DNA of 64,000 bases from the NCBI RefSeq assembly GCF_000002235.5, contig NW_022145599.1, forward strand, positions 27,913,856 to 27,977,855. Reading direction: 5' to 3'. The position numbers and the translations under genes are program-made. Every line of letters starts with the position of its first letter. Positions within the stretch are counted from its first letter, which is position 1. The notes beneath the pieces are model-generated. The model ran no database searches. It was not told where the DNA came from and worked only from the letters and a program-made list of their open reading frames with translations. Shown here in pieces: positions 10,233 through 21,332 of this stretch. This stretch comes from Strongylocentrotus purpuratus. Taxonomy: Eukaryota > Echinodermata > Echinoidea > Camarodonta > Strongylocentrotidae.

Positions 10233-12592
10233 TGTTTATTGATTACAAAAATGCACATAAGATTTTTGATAAAACGGTCAGAAAAGCTAAGAGAGCTTAC
10301 CAGTATAAAAAAATCAATGCTCTTGATGCAATGGTAAATAAAGACTCTTGTTCATTTTGGAAAGAGATTGGTCGAATAGGGTCAGATGAAGAAAAGAAGT
10401 ACCAAAATATACCAATGGAAATAATAAATGATGATGGAGAAATAAGTGAAGACTATGATAATGTTATGAGTAAATGGGAAAATGATTTCCATTCTCTGTT
10501 TAAAGATAATGGAAGTGGTTTCGATGATGGGTTCTTATCACATGTTAACACACAGTTGAAAATACTAGAGTGTAATGTTCAAGAATCTGATACTAGAGGA
10601 AATGATTTAAACCTTCCTATTGAATTAACAGAGGTGACTGCAGCTGTAAAGAGGGCAAAATTAAACAAAGCTGCCGGAATAGATGGTATCGTTTCGGAGA
10701 TGGTAAAAAACAATGCTTCAATACAATTCCTTCATGCCCTCCTCTCCTTTTGTTTTGAACGTGGTATTTCCCCTACAGCTTGGCAAAAAGGCATAATCCA
10801 TCCAATTTTAAAACCTGGAATGGATGAACGTGAACCATTAAGCTATAGAGGTATAACTCTGATATCGGTGATATGTAAGATTTATTGTGATATCATAAGA
10901 GAAAGACTAACTCATTTCCTTGAAAAAGAATGTATTATTAAGGAAGAACAGAATGGATTCCGTAAGAAAAGGAGTTGTCTCGACCACCTGTACAGTCTTT
11001 ACTCTATGATTGAAAACAGAAAGCTTTGTAAAAAAGACACTTTTGTTTGTTTTATAGATGCAAAAAAAGCTTTTGATCGAGTTAATAGATCTTTGCTATG
11101 GTACAAGTTGAGATTAATTGGTGTTCATGGTAAGCTTTACAATTGTATACAGGCTCTTTACCGGGACACTACGTGTACTGTGAATGTTAATGGTAATCAT
11201 ACTAGTTTTTTTAAAGTAGAGTCAGGGGTCAAACAGGGTTGCCTTTTGTCTCCCGTTCTTTTTAACATTTTCATTAATGATTTAGTTGACAATGTCATGC
11301 TATGTAATGGGGGGATTCAAGTACTAGATACAAATATTGACATGCTTATGTATGCAGATGATATTGTGGTACTTGCTGAAAATGAAAATGACCTTCAACG
11401 TATGTTAGACAATATTGGCGCTTGGGCTCGCAAGTGGAGGATTGAATTTAATGCCTCAAAAACCCAAATTGTACATTTTAGACAGAAGTCCCAAGCTAAA
11501 ACCTCAGCACTATTCAATTGTAATGGAGAAAAGCTTGATATTGTGGACTCCTACAAATACCTTGGGCTGTGGTTTGATGAACTCCTTAGCTTTCAGAAGG
11601 GTACCAGAATGCTAGCTCAGTCTGCATCCAGAGCATTGGGTGTTGTTATAAGTAAATTCAAATTGATTGGAGGCTCTTTATTCAAGACATATAAAAAAAT
11701 TTATGATGCCATGATTTTACCCATACTACAATATGCAAGTGGTATCTGGGGTGTGGATGAATATTCTGTTATAAATAGTGTCTTTTTCAGAACATGCCGT
11801 TTTTACTTAGGAGTGGGGAAATATACACCTAACAATGCAGTGTTAGGGGAGATGGGTTGGGACCCACCATTCTATCACCAAATTCAATCGGTTGTTAGAT
11901 TATGGAGTAACTTAAGTAAACTCAATAGTGACCGCTACCCAAGTAAAATCTTTTCTTGGTCTAAATCTCTAGCAAACAATGGAGTCAAAAACTGGTGTTT
12001 CAGAGTCAAAGAGCTTTTTTCAAAATTACAATGTGTACATGTTTTACCTTTAGCTAATCTTGTTAGTACAGACAATTTTGTAAAAACTGTGTCATCGTCA
12101 TGTAAATTATTTATCGAGAATAGATGGAGAAATTCAATTTTTGACGATAAAAGGAAGAAAGCTCATGCTAAAAATAAACTTAGAACTTATCGAAATTTTA
12201 AACAATCTTTGAACACGTCAAAATATGTAATAGAATGTCAAAATAGATCAAACAGACGTGCTTTGGCTTTGTTTAGATGCCGTTGTGCCCCTATAGCTTT
12301 TGAAACTGGGCGTTATCAAAATGTCCCATATGAAGAAAGATACTGTGTTTTTTGTAATTCTAGTAACATAGAAGATGAGTTCCACTGTTTTATGATTTGT
12401 TCTGCATATAATGACATCAGATCACAACTTCTTTATGATATAATAGAACATGACCATACGTTTTCAGATCTTTCCACATACCAACAATTTATTTACCTAA
12501 TTTCAGCTGACTCACTAAGCAGTTTAATAGCCAGTTTTGCAAACCAAATCCTAACAACTCGCCAAGAACTTTTGTACTACTTAAATGAATAA
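10232..12592 (+). CDS. LINE-A ORF2, C-terminal part: reverse transcriptase
   Basis: It makes the cDNA at the nicked target. The open frame holds KLNKAAGIDGI (RT motif 0/1), GITLISVICKIY, NGFRKKRSCLDHL, FIDAKKAFDRVN (motif A, catalytic Asp), SGVKQGCLLSPVLFNIF (motif B) and MLMYADDIVVLAEN (YADD active site, about 375 residues in). The thumb contains SYKYLGLWFD. A C-terminal putative zinc cluster reads YCVFCNSSNIEDEFHCF...C. It is in the -1 frame relative to the EN part, overlapping at the A5 run 10224-10228. A single-base loss, an assembly error or frameshifting could explain this. Ends just before a T-rich 3' UTR. Confidence 0.87.
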   Translation: MFIDYKNAHKIFDKTVRKAKRAYQYKKINALDAMVNKDSCSFWKEIGRIGSDEEKKYQNIPMEIINDDGEISEDYDNVMSKWENDFHSLFKDNGSGFDDGFLSHVNTQLKILECNVQESDTRGNDLNLPIELTEVTAAVKRAKLNKAAGIDGIVSEMVKNNASIQFLHALLSFCFERGISPTAWQKGIIHPILKPGMDEREPLSYRGITLISVICKIYCDIIRERLTHFLEKECIIKEEQNGFRKKRSCLDHLYSLYSMIENRKLCKKDTFVCFIDAKKAFDRVNRSLLWYKLRLIGVHGKLYNCIQALYRDTTCTVNVNGNHTSFFKVESGVKQGCLLSPVLFNIFINDLVDNVMLCNGGIQVLDTNIDMLMYADDIVVLAENENDLQRMLDNIGAWARKWRIEFNASKTQIVHFRQKSQAKTSALFNCNGEKLDIVDSYKYLGLWFDELLSFQKGTRMLAQSASRALGVVISKFKLIGGSLFKTYKKIYDAMILPILQYASGIWGVDEYSVINSVFFRTCRFYLGVGKYTPNNAVLGEMGWDPPFYHQIQSVVRLWSNLSKLNSDRYPSKIFSWSKSLANNGVKNWCFRVKELFSKLQCVHVLPLANLVSTDNFVKTVSSSCKLFIENRWRNSIFDDKRKKAHAKNKLRTYRNFKQSLNTSKYVIECQNRSNRRALALFRCRCAPIAFETGRYQNVPYEERYCVFCNSSNIEDEFHCFMICSAYNDIRSQLLYDIIEHDHTFSDLSTYQQFIYLISADSLSSLIASFANQILTTRQELLYYLNE

Positions 12593-12788
12593 TTATTATT
12601 ATTTTTTTTTTTTTTTTCCCCCTGTGATTGTAATTATGTTATACTTATATTTGTAATATGTTATCATGTCAAATTGTTTATGACTGTTATTTTTGATGTA
12701 TCACTCATAGGCCTTTTTAGGCCGGCCGTCTGATGACGGGTGTGATTTTTTAATAAAGAAATAAACTAAAATTAAAACTAAAACTATA
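12593..12788 (+). other. LINE-A 3' UTR and tail
   Basis: Contains a T-tract, a small inverted repeat (AGGCCTTTTTAGGCC, 12710-12724), AATAAA at 12752-12757 and an A-rich tail ending in repeats of AAAACT. The tail marks the insertion's 3' end. Confidence 0.7.
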
Positions 12789-14660
12789 GAACATGGTTAC
12801 CATGGTTCGAACGGTGGATGGTTATTTGGACAAACAACCATGGTTGCCTGGTACTGTTTTATAAGGGATATTGCACTATACCATGGATGACGTCATGGAT
12901 ATTTTTTCCAAGGCACTACCGTGCATTCAGCGAGCGTTCGAATGCCTCCAGCGGGCAACTCTGGAGGTGTCACGGGGCTCACGCTGTGCAATTTCCGCTG
13001 AGCCGCAGTAACTGCACTACACTACTACATCACTTGTGTAGCGCCAGCTGTCAGTCTTGAATTAGTGGATTCCTCGGTGACAGAAATTATTATAATTATT
13101 TTCATATTTTTAATGAAGGTAGGTTTTAAAGATATAAAACATAATTTTAAACCACTAGTGAAATTATGGATTCCTCGGCTGCAGAAATGGTGATATTCCT
13201 GCCACCTCGATCCATAATTTCAACTAGAGCCTCAGTGCATTGTATATATTTATTTATTATTTCCCTTTCTGGCATTTAATTATTCGCATTCAAAGCTAGT
13301 TGCATTATTGGCAACACAACCACCCACCTGGGGAGTTCCGACACTCATATCTTCAGTTTTCCGAGAAGTTTTAAAGTAAGGTTTGTTTTTGTTCATCCTT
13401 TAAAGCTTATCTGTAGTTTATAGGAGGGATTAGACACCCTGCAAGGTCACTAGACAGGTTGTTATCTCATCAACCCAGCTCTCAATTAACATAAGAAAAA
13501 GAGGGTGATGAGGGACCGATGGTCACCGATTAGTCATTGTTTTTTATATAGGGGGAGCAATTAGCTACACGTAGTACAGTGTGGCTGCAAGAGCAGTCAC
13601 TTTTTAAAATCATAGCTTTATTAGTTGAAACTGTGTGATTCTGCCCGCAGTATGTACAGCCGCTACTAGCATTGATTGATTCCAATCTTGACAACCTCGT
13701 GTATCGGATAACGTTGTGGTACTATTCAATGGACGAGATTGGACCTAGCCCTGCATGTGGATCGACTGATATTAGACCGAAAGCTTCGGTCTCTGAAAAG
13801 TCTGGTATCGACGGTTGTACGTATGTTCTGCTATAACTTCTTCTGGCTCCACCATATCCACTGACTGACTCTATATAAGCAGAGTCTGAAGTGTGTTGTA
13901 TAGGTTCGTTTGGGGGAGGTTATGTTTATCTGACCGTAATTAAATGCCTAAAACCTCTGAGCTCCCGGGGGCTACGCCCTCCTGGATCCCCCGGGCATGG
14001 AAAGTAATCGCCGCCCTGTACATGATAATATTGTTTGAAGGATATTTGGTGCAAGATTTATAAAAGGTGTGCCGGCATACACTGTATACGACAGTTTCCA
14101 GCAGGTACATATTCGTACAAGTCTACACATTAAACAAAATGTTTCATGAATATGGCAGAAAAAACGGATGAGTTTGAGGGACTTAAACTGTATTTTTTTT
14201 CATGTTTCTTAATCCCCCAAAATGATGTTATTATATAAAGTTACACTGTGTTATGGTTAACCCGAACAATACAATAATTTCAGCCTTTCGAAACGTACTG
14301 CATAAAAGTCGAAAGCACATGAAAAAGTTCCTGGCTGGATATGTCTCAAGGTTTACTGCATGTATGCCTACTATCTGACATTATTCAAGCGAAGCATATT
14401 GTTTGTTAAACTTTTGTAAAAAAGTATTGATGAGGAGGGAAAAGCATTCGTGTCTTTTTTCTTAATGTTTTCTTGTCATAGCAGTCTTTGCTGGGATAAA
14501 CATGAAGATGGGTCTGATGACTGAATTTTTGAATTTCTGTGCGATCTTTATTACTGATACTCTTTTTTATCTCATTCAATCTCAATATTATATATATATG
14601 TACTTACTTCCTCAAAACCAAATTAACATTCAAAACATGAACCAATTTAGAATATCAAAA
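12789..14660. other. Intergenic sequence with no recognised gene
   Basis: Starts with one inverted unit of the minisatellite at 7549-7852. Two copies of ATGGATTCCTCGG-type sequence lie 110 bp apart near 13070 and 13170. A GC hairpin (CCCGGGGG 13964-13971, CCCCCGGG 13988-13995, 16-nt loop) stands out in otherwise AT-rich DNA. I found no ORF with family resemblance. Confidence 0.4.
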
Positions 14661-14698
14661 ATGTTGTACTTATGACGGTTTCGTGAAACGCTGACATA

Positions 14699-15239
14699 AA
14701 GGCCCTATTTCACTGAGCGGCTAATGCTTGCGAACGTTGCGAATTTGGATTCGCCAACTTTTCTGACGAATGTTGGCGAAAATCAGCGACTTTTAGTGAC
14801 GTTAAGCGACAATTAGCAACATCTGAGCGAATGTCTCCGAAAGTGTTTGCGAAAGGCGGTTGGCGACTATTAGCGACTGCAAGGAAATGTTAGCGTCAGA
14901 TTGTGAACGTTTGAGACCTTTTCCTAACTACTAGTACTCAAAGGGTCGATTTTATAAAGGAACCATATGGTAACGTGGTCGCTAGCATCAACACAAAGAG
15001 AACTGACGAAAACAAAGAGCGACACCGTCTTACAACCGTTTGCAAAGGCTAACGACTGTTTTACAAACGCTTACAACTGTTTTGAAAACGCCTGCAACTG
15101 TTTGCGGAAAAAACAAATTTTGCGACAAGAAAAACCGTTTTCAAACTTTCTTGCAACCTTTTGCAACTTTTACGAACCTTGGCGAAACCCTAAATTAGCT
15201 AAGTTCGCAAGCATTCACCGCTCAGTGAGATAGGGCCTT
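14699..15239. mobile_element. Foldback-type TIR element with TA duplication
   Basis: Left end AAGGCCCTATTTCACTGAGC and right end GCTCAGTGAGATAGGGCCTT are inverted copies of about 37 bp, continuing to GAATGCTTGCGAAC-like sequence. TA flanks both sides (14697-14698, 15240-15241), and the collinear site in repeat A copy 2 lacks the element. The interior is dense in GCGAA/GCGAC on the left and TTGCA/CGTTT complements on the right, so long arms may fold. TA suits Tc1/mariner-type mobilisation. Confidence 0.75.
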
Positions 15240-15342
15240 TAAGGCCCTAAGGGGGCAGCATGGTTTGTAACGATATGACATTCCTCATATTCAAAGTTTG
15301 AAGTCATGCGGATCGACGATTTTCAAATGAATAGGGCGATCT

Positions 15343-17504
15343 CAGTGGCGGATCCAGGGGGGGGGGCCGAAACGGCCGCGCCCCCTCCCCCTTCCCTCCC
15401 ACTCCGGGGTCGGAGGGACCGAATTTGTGTTCCCAAAATCTCAAAAAAAAGGGTTACTTTTCACGCAACAAAGTCCGGCCCGTAATACAAAAAAATGGGG
15501 GAAGAGAAAAGTCGGGTGAGAAAGGGGGAAAGACAAGGAAATGGCGCTAATTGACAGTAACGACGAATAAGGGAAAAACTGTAATCGGGAGATTTGAGGG
15601 GGCCGGGCTGGCCGCATTCAAAGTTAAACGTTAAAAACAGCCCCTGCGCTACAAAGGTCATCACTCTTCAGTGAGAAATTGGAAAAGGGCACCATATTTT
15701 GGATGTCTTTTAAATAGAAGCTTTATACTCATATAATTTTTAATTAACGGTAGGGCCGCTTCACAACTCTTATTTTGCCCTTCATTTAAATTCAGCTCAT
15801 ACCGAATCGCTTGTTGTTGTATTTGAACTGTTCGTAGTAATCATGGACAGGGGCGGCAATCCTGGGCCCGATATAGGGGGACACGTCCCCCAGGAAATTT
15901 AGAAATATAGCTAGAAAGAAATATAGCGGAAAGGAGGTACATATTGGGCATAGGTATTTTCTAGAATGCATAATTTCAGCATTCAACATTGCAAAATCTC
16001 GATTGGCCGCTACGCCCCGGCCCACGTCCGATAACACAAAACTATGATATGACGCTCCCGGCCGTGATTTATCCATGGTTGGTGTAATAGATCTTTCTTT
16101 TTTCCCTTTCATTTCTACTAACCTAATTGTGTGCTATCACAACCATGATCGTTTCATTTTCCCTTTAAAGCAGGCGCGTAGCCAAGGGTGGTAGGGGCAG
16201 TAAGAGGACATACATGTAGGACGAAAACGGAGCAGACAAGGAAACATTTTTGAAAATTCTGACAAGTCTAGAACGGTACAACGAATCGTCTTCTTTCTCT
16301 AATAATTAAATGAAATGTCAAAGCTTCCGCGCTTCGCTCGAGAGGGGGGGGGGGGGGCCGCAACTAAATTCAGGCAAGGATTAAGAGTGGAGAATGGTAC
16401 AACGAATCGTCTTCTTTTTCTAATAATTTAATGAAACGTCAAAGCTTCAGCCGCTTCGCGCGGGAAGGGGGGGGGGGGAGGAACTCAATTCAGACAAGGA
16501 CAAAAAGTCGAAAACGGTACAACGAACCGTCTACTTTCTCAATAATAATTTAATGAAACGTTAAACGTTTGCGCGGGAGGGGGGAAACTGAATTCAGAGT
16601 CGAGAATGGAACTACGAATCATCTTGTTTCTCTAATAATTTTATTAAACTATGAAAGGTCAAAGTTTCTTTCTCTAATAATGAATGAAAGGTCAAAGCTT
16701 CGCGCTTCGCGCGAGAGGGGGGGGGGTAACCAAATTCAAACAAGGATTAAGAGTCGAGAATGGAACAACGAATCCTCTTCCTTCTCTTATAATTTAATGA
16801 AACATCAAAGCTTCCACGCGCTTCGCGCGCGAGGAGGAAAACTGCATTCAAACGAAGATTAAGAGTCAAGAATGGTACAACGAATACTTTTCTTTCTCTC
16901 ATAATTTAATGAAACGTTAAGCGTCTACGCGGGAGGGGGGAAACTGAATTCAGAGTCAAGAATGGAACAACGAATCATCTTCTTTCTCTCATAATTTTAT
17001 TAAACTAAGAAAGGTCAAAGTTTCCGCGCTTTGCGCGGGAGGGGGGAGGGAGGAACGTAATTCAGACAAGGAATAAGAGTCGAGAATGGTACCAAAAAAA
17101 TCGTCTTCTTTCTCTAATAATTAATGAAAGGTCAAAGCTTCTGCGTTTCTCGCGTAATGGGGGGGGGGGGGATGGAACAGCGAGCTGCCTGAATATGAAT
17201 TTTTTATATCTTTTCTCGTTTATTTTAGTGATAAATAACACTTTCACAGAATACATATGCTCAAATTTTCGCTCGATCGCTCACGAGTCGAATTGTACAA
17301 CCAGAAAATTACTTTTCGGGCAAGAGGCTATAGCCCTCCTCCCCCCCCCCCCCCCCATGAAAATGTCAAAAAAATTGTACTGGTATGGTGCTTCTAATAT
17401 GACCTTGTTAGTATTGGTATGTTGAGTTGAAAAAACGGTCTGCGCAATGTTCAAATTTCCAGGCCCCCCCCCCCCCCTATTGGAAAATCCTGGATCCGCG
17501 CCTG
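15343..17504. mobile_element. hAT-ended element carrying a minisatellite
   Basis: Starts CAGTGGCGGATCCAGG and ends CCTGGATCCGCGCCTG, giving a 16-bp inverted terminus. GATCT lies on both sides (15338-15342, 17505-17509). The surrounding repeat A sequence is continuous in copy 2, so this whole block is an insertion. No transposase; over half of it is the tandem array at 16170-17170. The 5-bp duplication is short for hAT, so assignment rests on the termini. Confidence 0.7.
16170..17170. repeat. About 115-bp minisatellite with CGCGCTTCGCGCG core
   Basis: Eight or nine units each hold GAGTCGAGAATGG, ACAACGAATC, TCTTCTTTCTCTAATAATTT, AATGAAACGTCAAAGCTT, then a GCGCTTCGCGCG palindrome and a G-run. 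Units differ by point changes and small indels; two are shortened to GCGGGAGGGGGG. Confidence 0.9.
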
Positions 17505-17667
17505 GATCTGAACATATTTGGCGTGTAACTGTAGAAGCATGCTCTACGAGTAGTGGACATAGAGAAGCGCAGCGTAAAACCCAAAACGCATTGCACTGAT
17601 AATGGCTTTGTTGCTCGGGCAAAAAATATACAGCTAGGCCTTTTTTTCTGCCGTTGTCTAGTCATAG

Positions 17668-17821
17668 CAGGCACGTACGCAGGGGGGGGGGGGGTGAGGG
17701 GGTTAACCCCCCCCCCCCCCCGCTTATTCAGCGGCTGGCTGAGTCGTTGCGATCTTTTTGGGACCAAAAAAAAAGAAAAAAAAAGTTACCTCTTGCCCCC
17801 CGCTTATTCAGCGGTTGGCTG
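17668..17821. mobile_element. Small hAT-like MITE, perfect 8-bp target duplication
   Basis: AGTCATAG occurs on both sides (17660-17667, 17822-17829) and the collinear copy of repeat A lacks the 154 bp between. Starts CAGGCACGTACGCAGG. Inside are GCTTATTCAGCGG and GGCTGAGTC twice, shared with the elements at 25152-25580 and 58425-58660, so all belong to one family. Confidence 0.8.
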
Positions 17822-18106
17822 AGTCATAGTAAAGATGAAAGCAGGGCCATGCATGAATGCATTTGGTAATCTGTAAACACACCGCTATATATGTAGTTGG
17901 ATTAATTGGAATATTATCATACGTTTCCCGGTGTAAGCACATGGAGGTACCAGTTGACCACTTTGTACCCTGTTCTAGATTATCTTATTTCTGAATTTAC
18001 TTGATATCATAGACATCTTTCATCACCAAGAGGGACTTAACACACTAAATTGCGATGCCTCAACGAGAGGATGAATGGGTAAGCTTTACCAAGGGTACCT
18101 TCTGTT

Positions 18107-18672
18107 TGAATTTGAATTGAATTTATTTTCCTCTGCAAAACATACAAATCAAATTACATTTCAACGATACTACATATACAATTTTTTTAAAGTATACACA
18201 GTATAATAATATTGGAAATGTTGATTTAAAACAAAATGTAATAGATAACACACTATCAAGAATCATTCATTTTTAAATTTGCAGAAGAAGAAGGACTATT
18301 ACGATGAGCGTTTGCTTGGTAGCGTGATAGCCCGGGGCGGGCGGGGTGGGTGATTAAAAGAATAAAAGAAAATGATAATGGTGATGATGATGATGATAAA
18401 AATGTAAATAAAAATGTGTTGATGCTAATATGTCTCGTCACACAGAAACTTATGGTATACAGGATATATAAAATTAAGTGATGGATATTTATAGATATCT
18501 GGAATAACATTGAATATTTAATCAAACAATGTTCTCCGACAGAAATGCTTTTTTTTTAAATTTAATTTAATTTATTTTATTGAGTCTGTGGTGAATTTCT
18601 TAGATCTGGACCATGATGTCTTATCGATGTATGCAAGATCAATAATTTAGGATTTATCAAATAAAAGTTTAA
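18107..18672 (-). mobile_element. Truncated retroelement 3' end inside repeat A
   Basis: Absent from the matching point of repeat A copy 2. Its left edge, GAATTTGAATTGAATTTATT, is the complement of a typical LINE/SINE tail, so the element lies on the minus strand. A short GATGAT run occurs inside. The coding part is not identifiable. Confidence 0.5.
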
Positions 18673-20144
18673 TGAATTGTTGTTTTTTCGTTGTTGAAAT
18701 GTTACCTCTGTCCCTTCCAAGTTCAAGCGACATGGCCTACTTTGAATTATCGGGTATCGAATCAAAATATTGATGTTAAGAAGAATAGTGAAACTTGGTT
18801 CTTATTTCGTCGTCAGCCGCCTTTGGAGTGGTGTGTTGCCCCGGGGGTGACTAAGATTTGGTTTGGACGGGGGTGTGCCGCTCAAGCCTCGAAACCCCTA
18901 CCCATTTTTAAGGGTCATTTTGGGGTATTCGGGTGTGTTGCAAACGCGAGTAAGGGTGCAAAGATGATACGCCATTGTCTGAGGACAATTTTTGCAACCA
19001 GAAATGAGCAAAAGTGAAGAAAAGCGTAGATTTCAAATGGTGTTGTAGCCGTATCAGGCATAGACTGAGTCCAATTAAAGAAAGAACATAACTTAACAAA
19101 GGATGATCATGCAGTCACGAAACTAAGCACACGTGAACATTGTGGTATGCAAGCATGTCCTGGTCGTTTTTCACAGGCTCGAAATATATTTATAAATATT
19201 TTGTTATTTTCTCTATATCTTTATGGTATTTCCTACAAAACTAGACCATTTTTCTTCTATTCTCTTATGGAGAAAAACAAATGAAAACAGATTGACCCCC
19301 AACTACACACATATTTCGACTAAGTATTTGAAACTAAAATTGATAAAAAATATATTCAGAGTTTAAAAAGGTAAAATAGTAAAAAATAAAACAAAACATA
19401 TTTTTTTCTTCTGGTCTCCCCCCCCCCCCAGTTTTCGACTATTTTATCTTGACTTAGGTGTACTCTCGTACAGGCTTACATGACGTCATGAATAAGAACA
19501 AACGTTTTCACATGCAGTATATCATATGGCCTCTTTAGGATCAAAAGCATGCATAGTCCCGGGAATTTATGGGAGATCTATTTGACCTGTTGAGTCTCAA
19601 TAATAGTAGGGTATAGAAGTTTATGTGAGTCACATTTTCAAAATGTTAAACATTTACTGTAGGAATTATAATCAATTTTAAAAACCCTATTTCCCGCGTT
19701 AACCCTCAGCTGCTGGAATTTCAAAAGCATTCATAGTCCTTAGGGTTCATGGGGAGGGAGTCTTTTAAGCATTTTGATTCTTCATTAACCATTCAAAAAC
19801 TCTAACATTTAATGTAAGTCGCATTTTACATAATTTCAAATAGAATACTGAACACTTTTAAAGTCTTTGTTTTTCACGTGTAACATACAGCAGGCCAAAC
19901 GGAGGTATATTTTCCTGTGATTCATGCGTAATCTTTTAAACTTATTGAGCATTTATTAATCTTTTCCACATCTGATTCATTACATTTTATGTAAGTCATA
20001 TTTAACATAATTTCGAGGAAATGGTAACAGGGGCGATTTAATCAATCTTAAAACCCTCGTTTACACGTGTTAGCCTATGACAGAAGACTTTGTCAAAACA
20101 TACTTAGTCCCTGAGAGTTAGGGTGGCATTTATTGGAAATAAAG

Positions 20145-21332
20145 GATCGATTCCAACAATTCTCTCTCTTTCTGGCTCACCTGAGAAAGATATTAGAACA
20201 TTGCAAATAGTGCAGAACAGTGCTGCAAGACTTGTAGCACGTGCTAAAGGGTGGGATCCCATTACACCCATGTTGTCACGCCTTCACTGCAGGTTACCCA
20301 TATTAGAATTATTTATACAGTAATAATTTTGTGCCACAAACTAATCATTCACCAAACCCTTCTTATCTCTTTGATATTATTAATCCCTATGTACCTAGTA
20401 GAAATCGACGTTCCTCAAGAAAAAATAGTTTCTGTTCCGACCACATGCATGTACCCAAACATATATATATGGCGATCGGGCCTTAGGCCTAAAATAAAAA
20501 CTTGTTGTATTGCCCTTTGCGACCGACCCAAAAATCTGAAAATCTACGGGTTTTTTAACCGTTTTTTAGATTTGCTTTATATAAATTAATAAAAAATAAA
20601 TTGATTTTCTTTGTTTAAATGGGATATAAATGCATAAAATCAAATTATTTCAAAATTCTCACTCATGCAAACCATGGATAATTATGAGGTGAAAAAGATA
20701 TTAATGGAATGATGACGCTGAAGCACATGTTTTAAAGCAATAAAAACTAAGAAATATTAGCTAAAAGAGGGCGAGAAAAAGAAAAAAACATTCAAATTCC
20801 GAAAATATCGGCCCAAAGAGGGCGACAAAAAAAAAAGGTTAAAAAAAAAAACTTTTCCGACCGACCGACCCATGTTTTGGCACCCAAAGGGCAATACAAC
20901 AAGTTTTTATTTTAGGCCTTATCAGCCTCAGCACCTATTTTGTGGAATGGGCTACCCGAGCGACTTCGGGAGATCACGAGCACAGAGGCTTTCGCGAGGG
21001 CCTTGAAAACTTATGTGTTGTCAAGGACTTCATGAGGCTGTTCTACTTATTGTTTTCTCCGGGTTTGTTGGGAACGTGTTCCACAAGGTGGATGCATTCC
21101 ACATGCAATGTATTGGCTATTTTTACACATACGTAATTATTGCTTTCATTATGTTATTATTATCTGGCAGAATTGCTCTTATACATCCATGTATTATATA
21201 TGTTCACATAACAATATATGTTGAAGGATAATTGTTTAAAAAATGTAAAGCGCACAGAGTATTCTATGAATTATTACGCGCTATTTAAGCACTTACCATT
21301 ATTAATATTATTGCATTAAGACAACATCTTAA
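20145..21332 (+). mobile_element. CR1/L2-like LINE 3' fragment (LINE-C)
   Basis: The plus strand encodes LQIVQNSAARLVARAKGWD and LHCRLPI, then (after a frame change) YLFDIINPYVPSRNRRSSRK. Beyond a MITE insertion it reads APILWNGLPERLREITSTEA and FARALKTY. These are consecutive C-terminal motifs of CR1/L2 ORF2. The tail has GTAAAGCGC and GCGCTATTTAAGC followed by an ATTATTAATATT run, as usual for the group. It is 5'-truncated and frame-damaged. Confidence 0.8.
20486..20918. mobile_element. PIF/Harbinger-like MITE in LINE-C
   Basis: Near-perfect inverted ends of about 33 bp begin GGCCTAAAATAAAAACTTGT. Flanked by TTA on both sides (20483-20485, 20919-20921), the Harbinger-type duplication. Sequence flanking it joins into a continuous LINE C-terminus. 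Interior holds repeats of CCGACCGACC and AGAGGGCGA. No transposase. Confidence 0.8.

Larger units (their letters stand above)
7853..12788 (+). mobile_element. LINE-A: full-length non-LTR retrotransposon
   Basis: A 5' leader of about 400 bp, ORF1, ORF2 (EN plus RT plus C-terminal zinc-binding motif), and a 3' UTR ending in an A-rich tail of AAAACTAAAACTA form. The element sits in a minisatellite that provides its left flank. Clade is uncertain: RT motifs and the C-terminal CxxC...H...C cluster fit the I/Nimb/Jockey-related group better than L1. Target duplications are obscured by the near-palindromic minisatellite. Both ORFs are largely intact, so the copy is fairly young. Confidence 0.85.
14660..20140 (+). 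repeat. Dispersed repeat A, copy 3 (interrupted)
   Basis: Collinear with 37830-40130 when four insertions are removed: 14699-15239, 15343-17504, 17668-17821 and about 18107-18672. It extends rightward through CCCTATTTCCCGCGTTAACCC (near 19690) and ACTTAGTCCCTGA (near 20100), like copy 2. No coding capacity seen. Confidence 0.75.

Noticed and set aside
13964-13995. GC-rich hairpin as a terminator or RNA gene
   Set aside because: An 8-bp palindrome alone is not enough in a eukaryotic intergenic region.
17477-17869. Overlapping Pro/Gly-rich open frames on both strands
   Set aside because: They are caused by poly-C/poly-G in the small hAT MITE.
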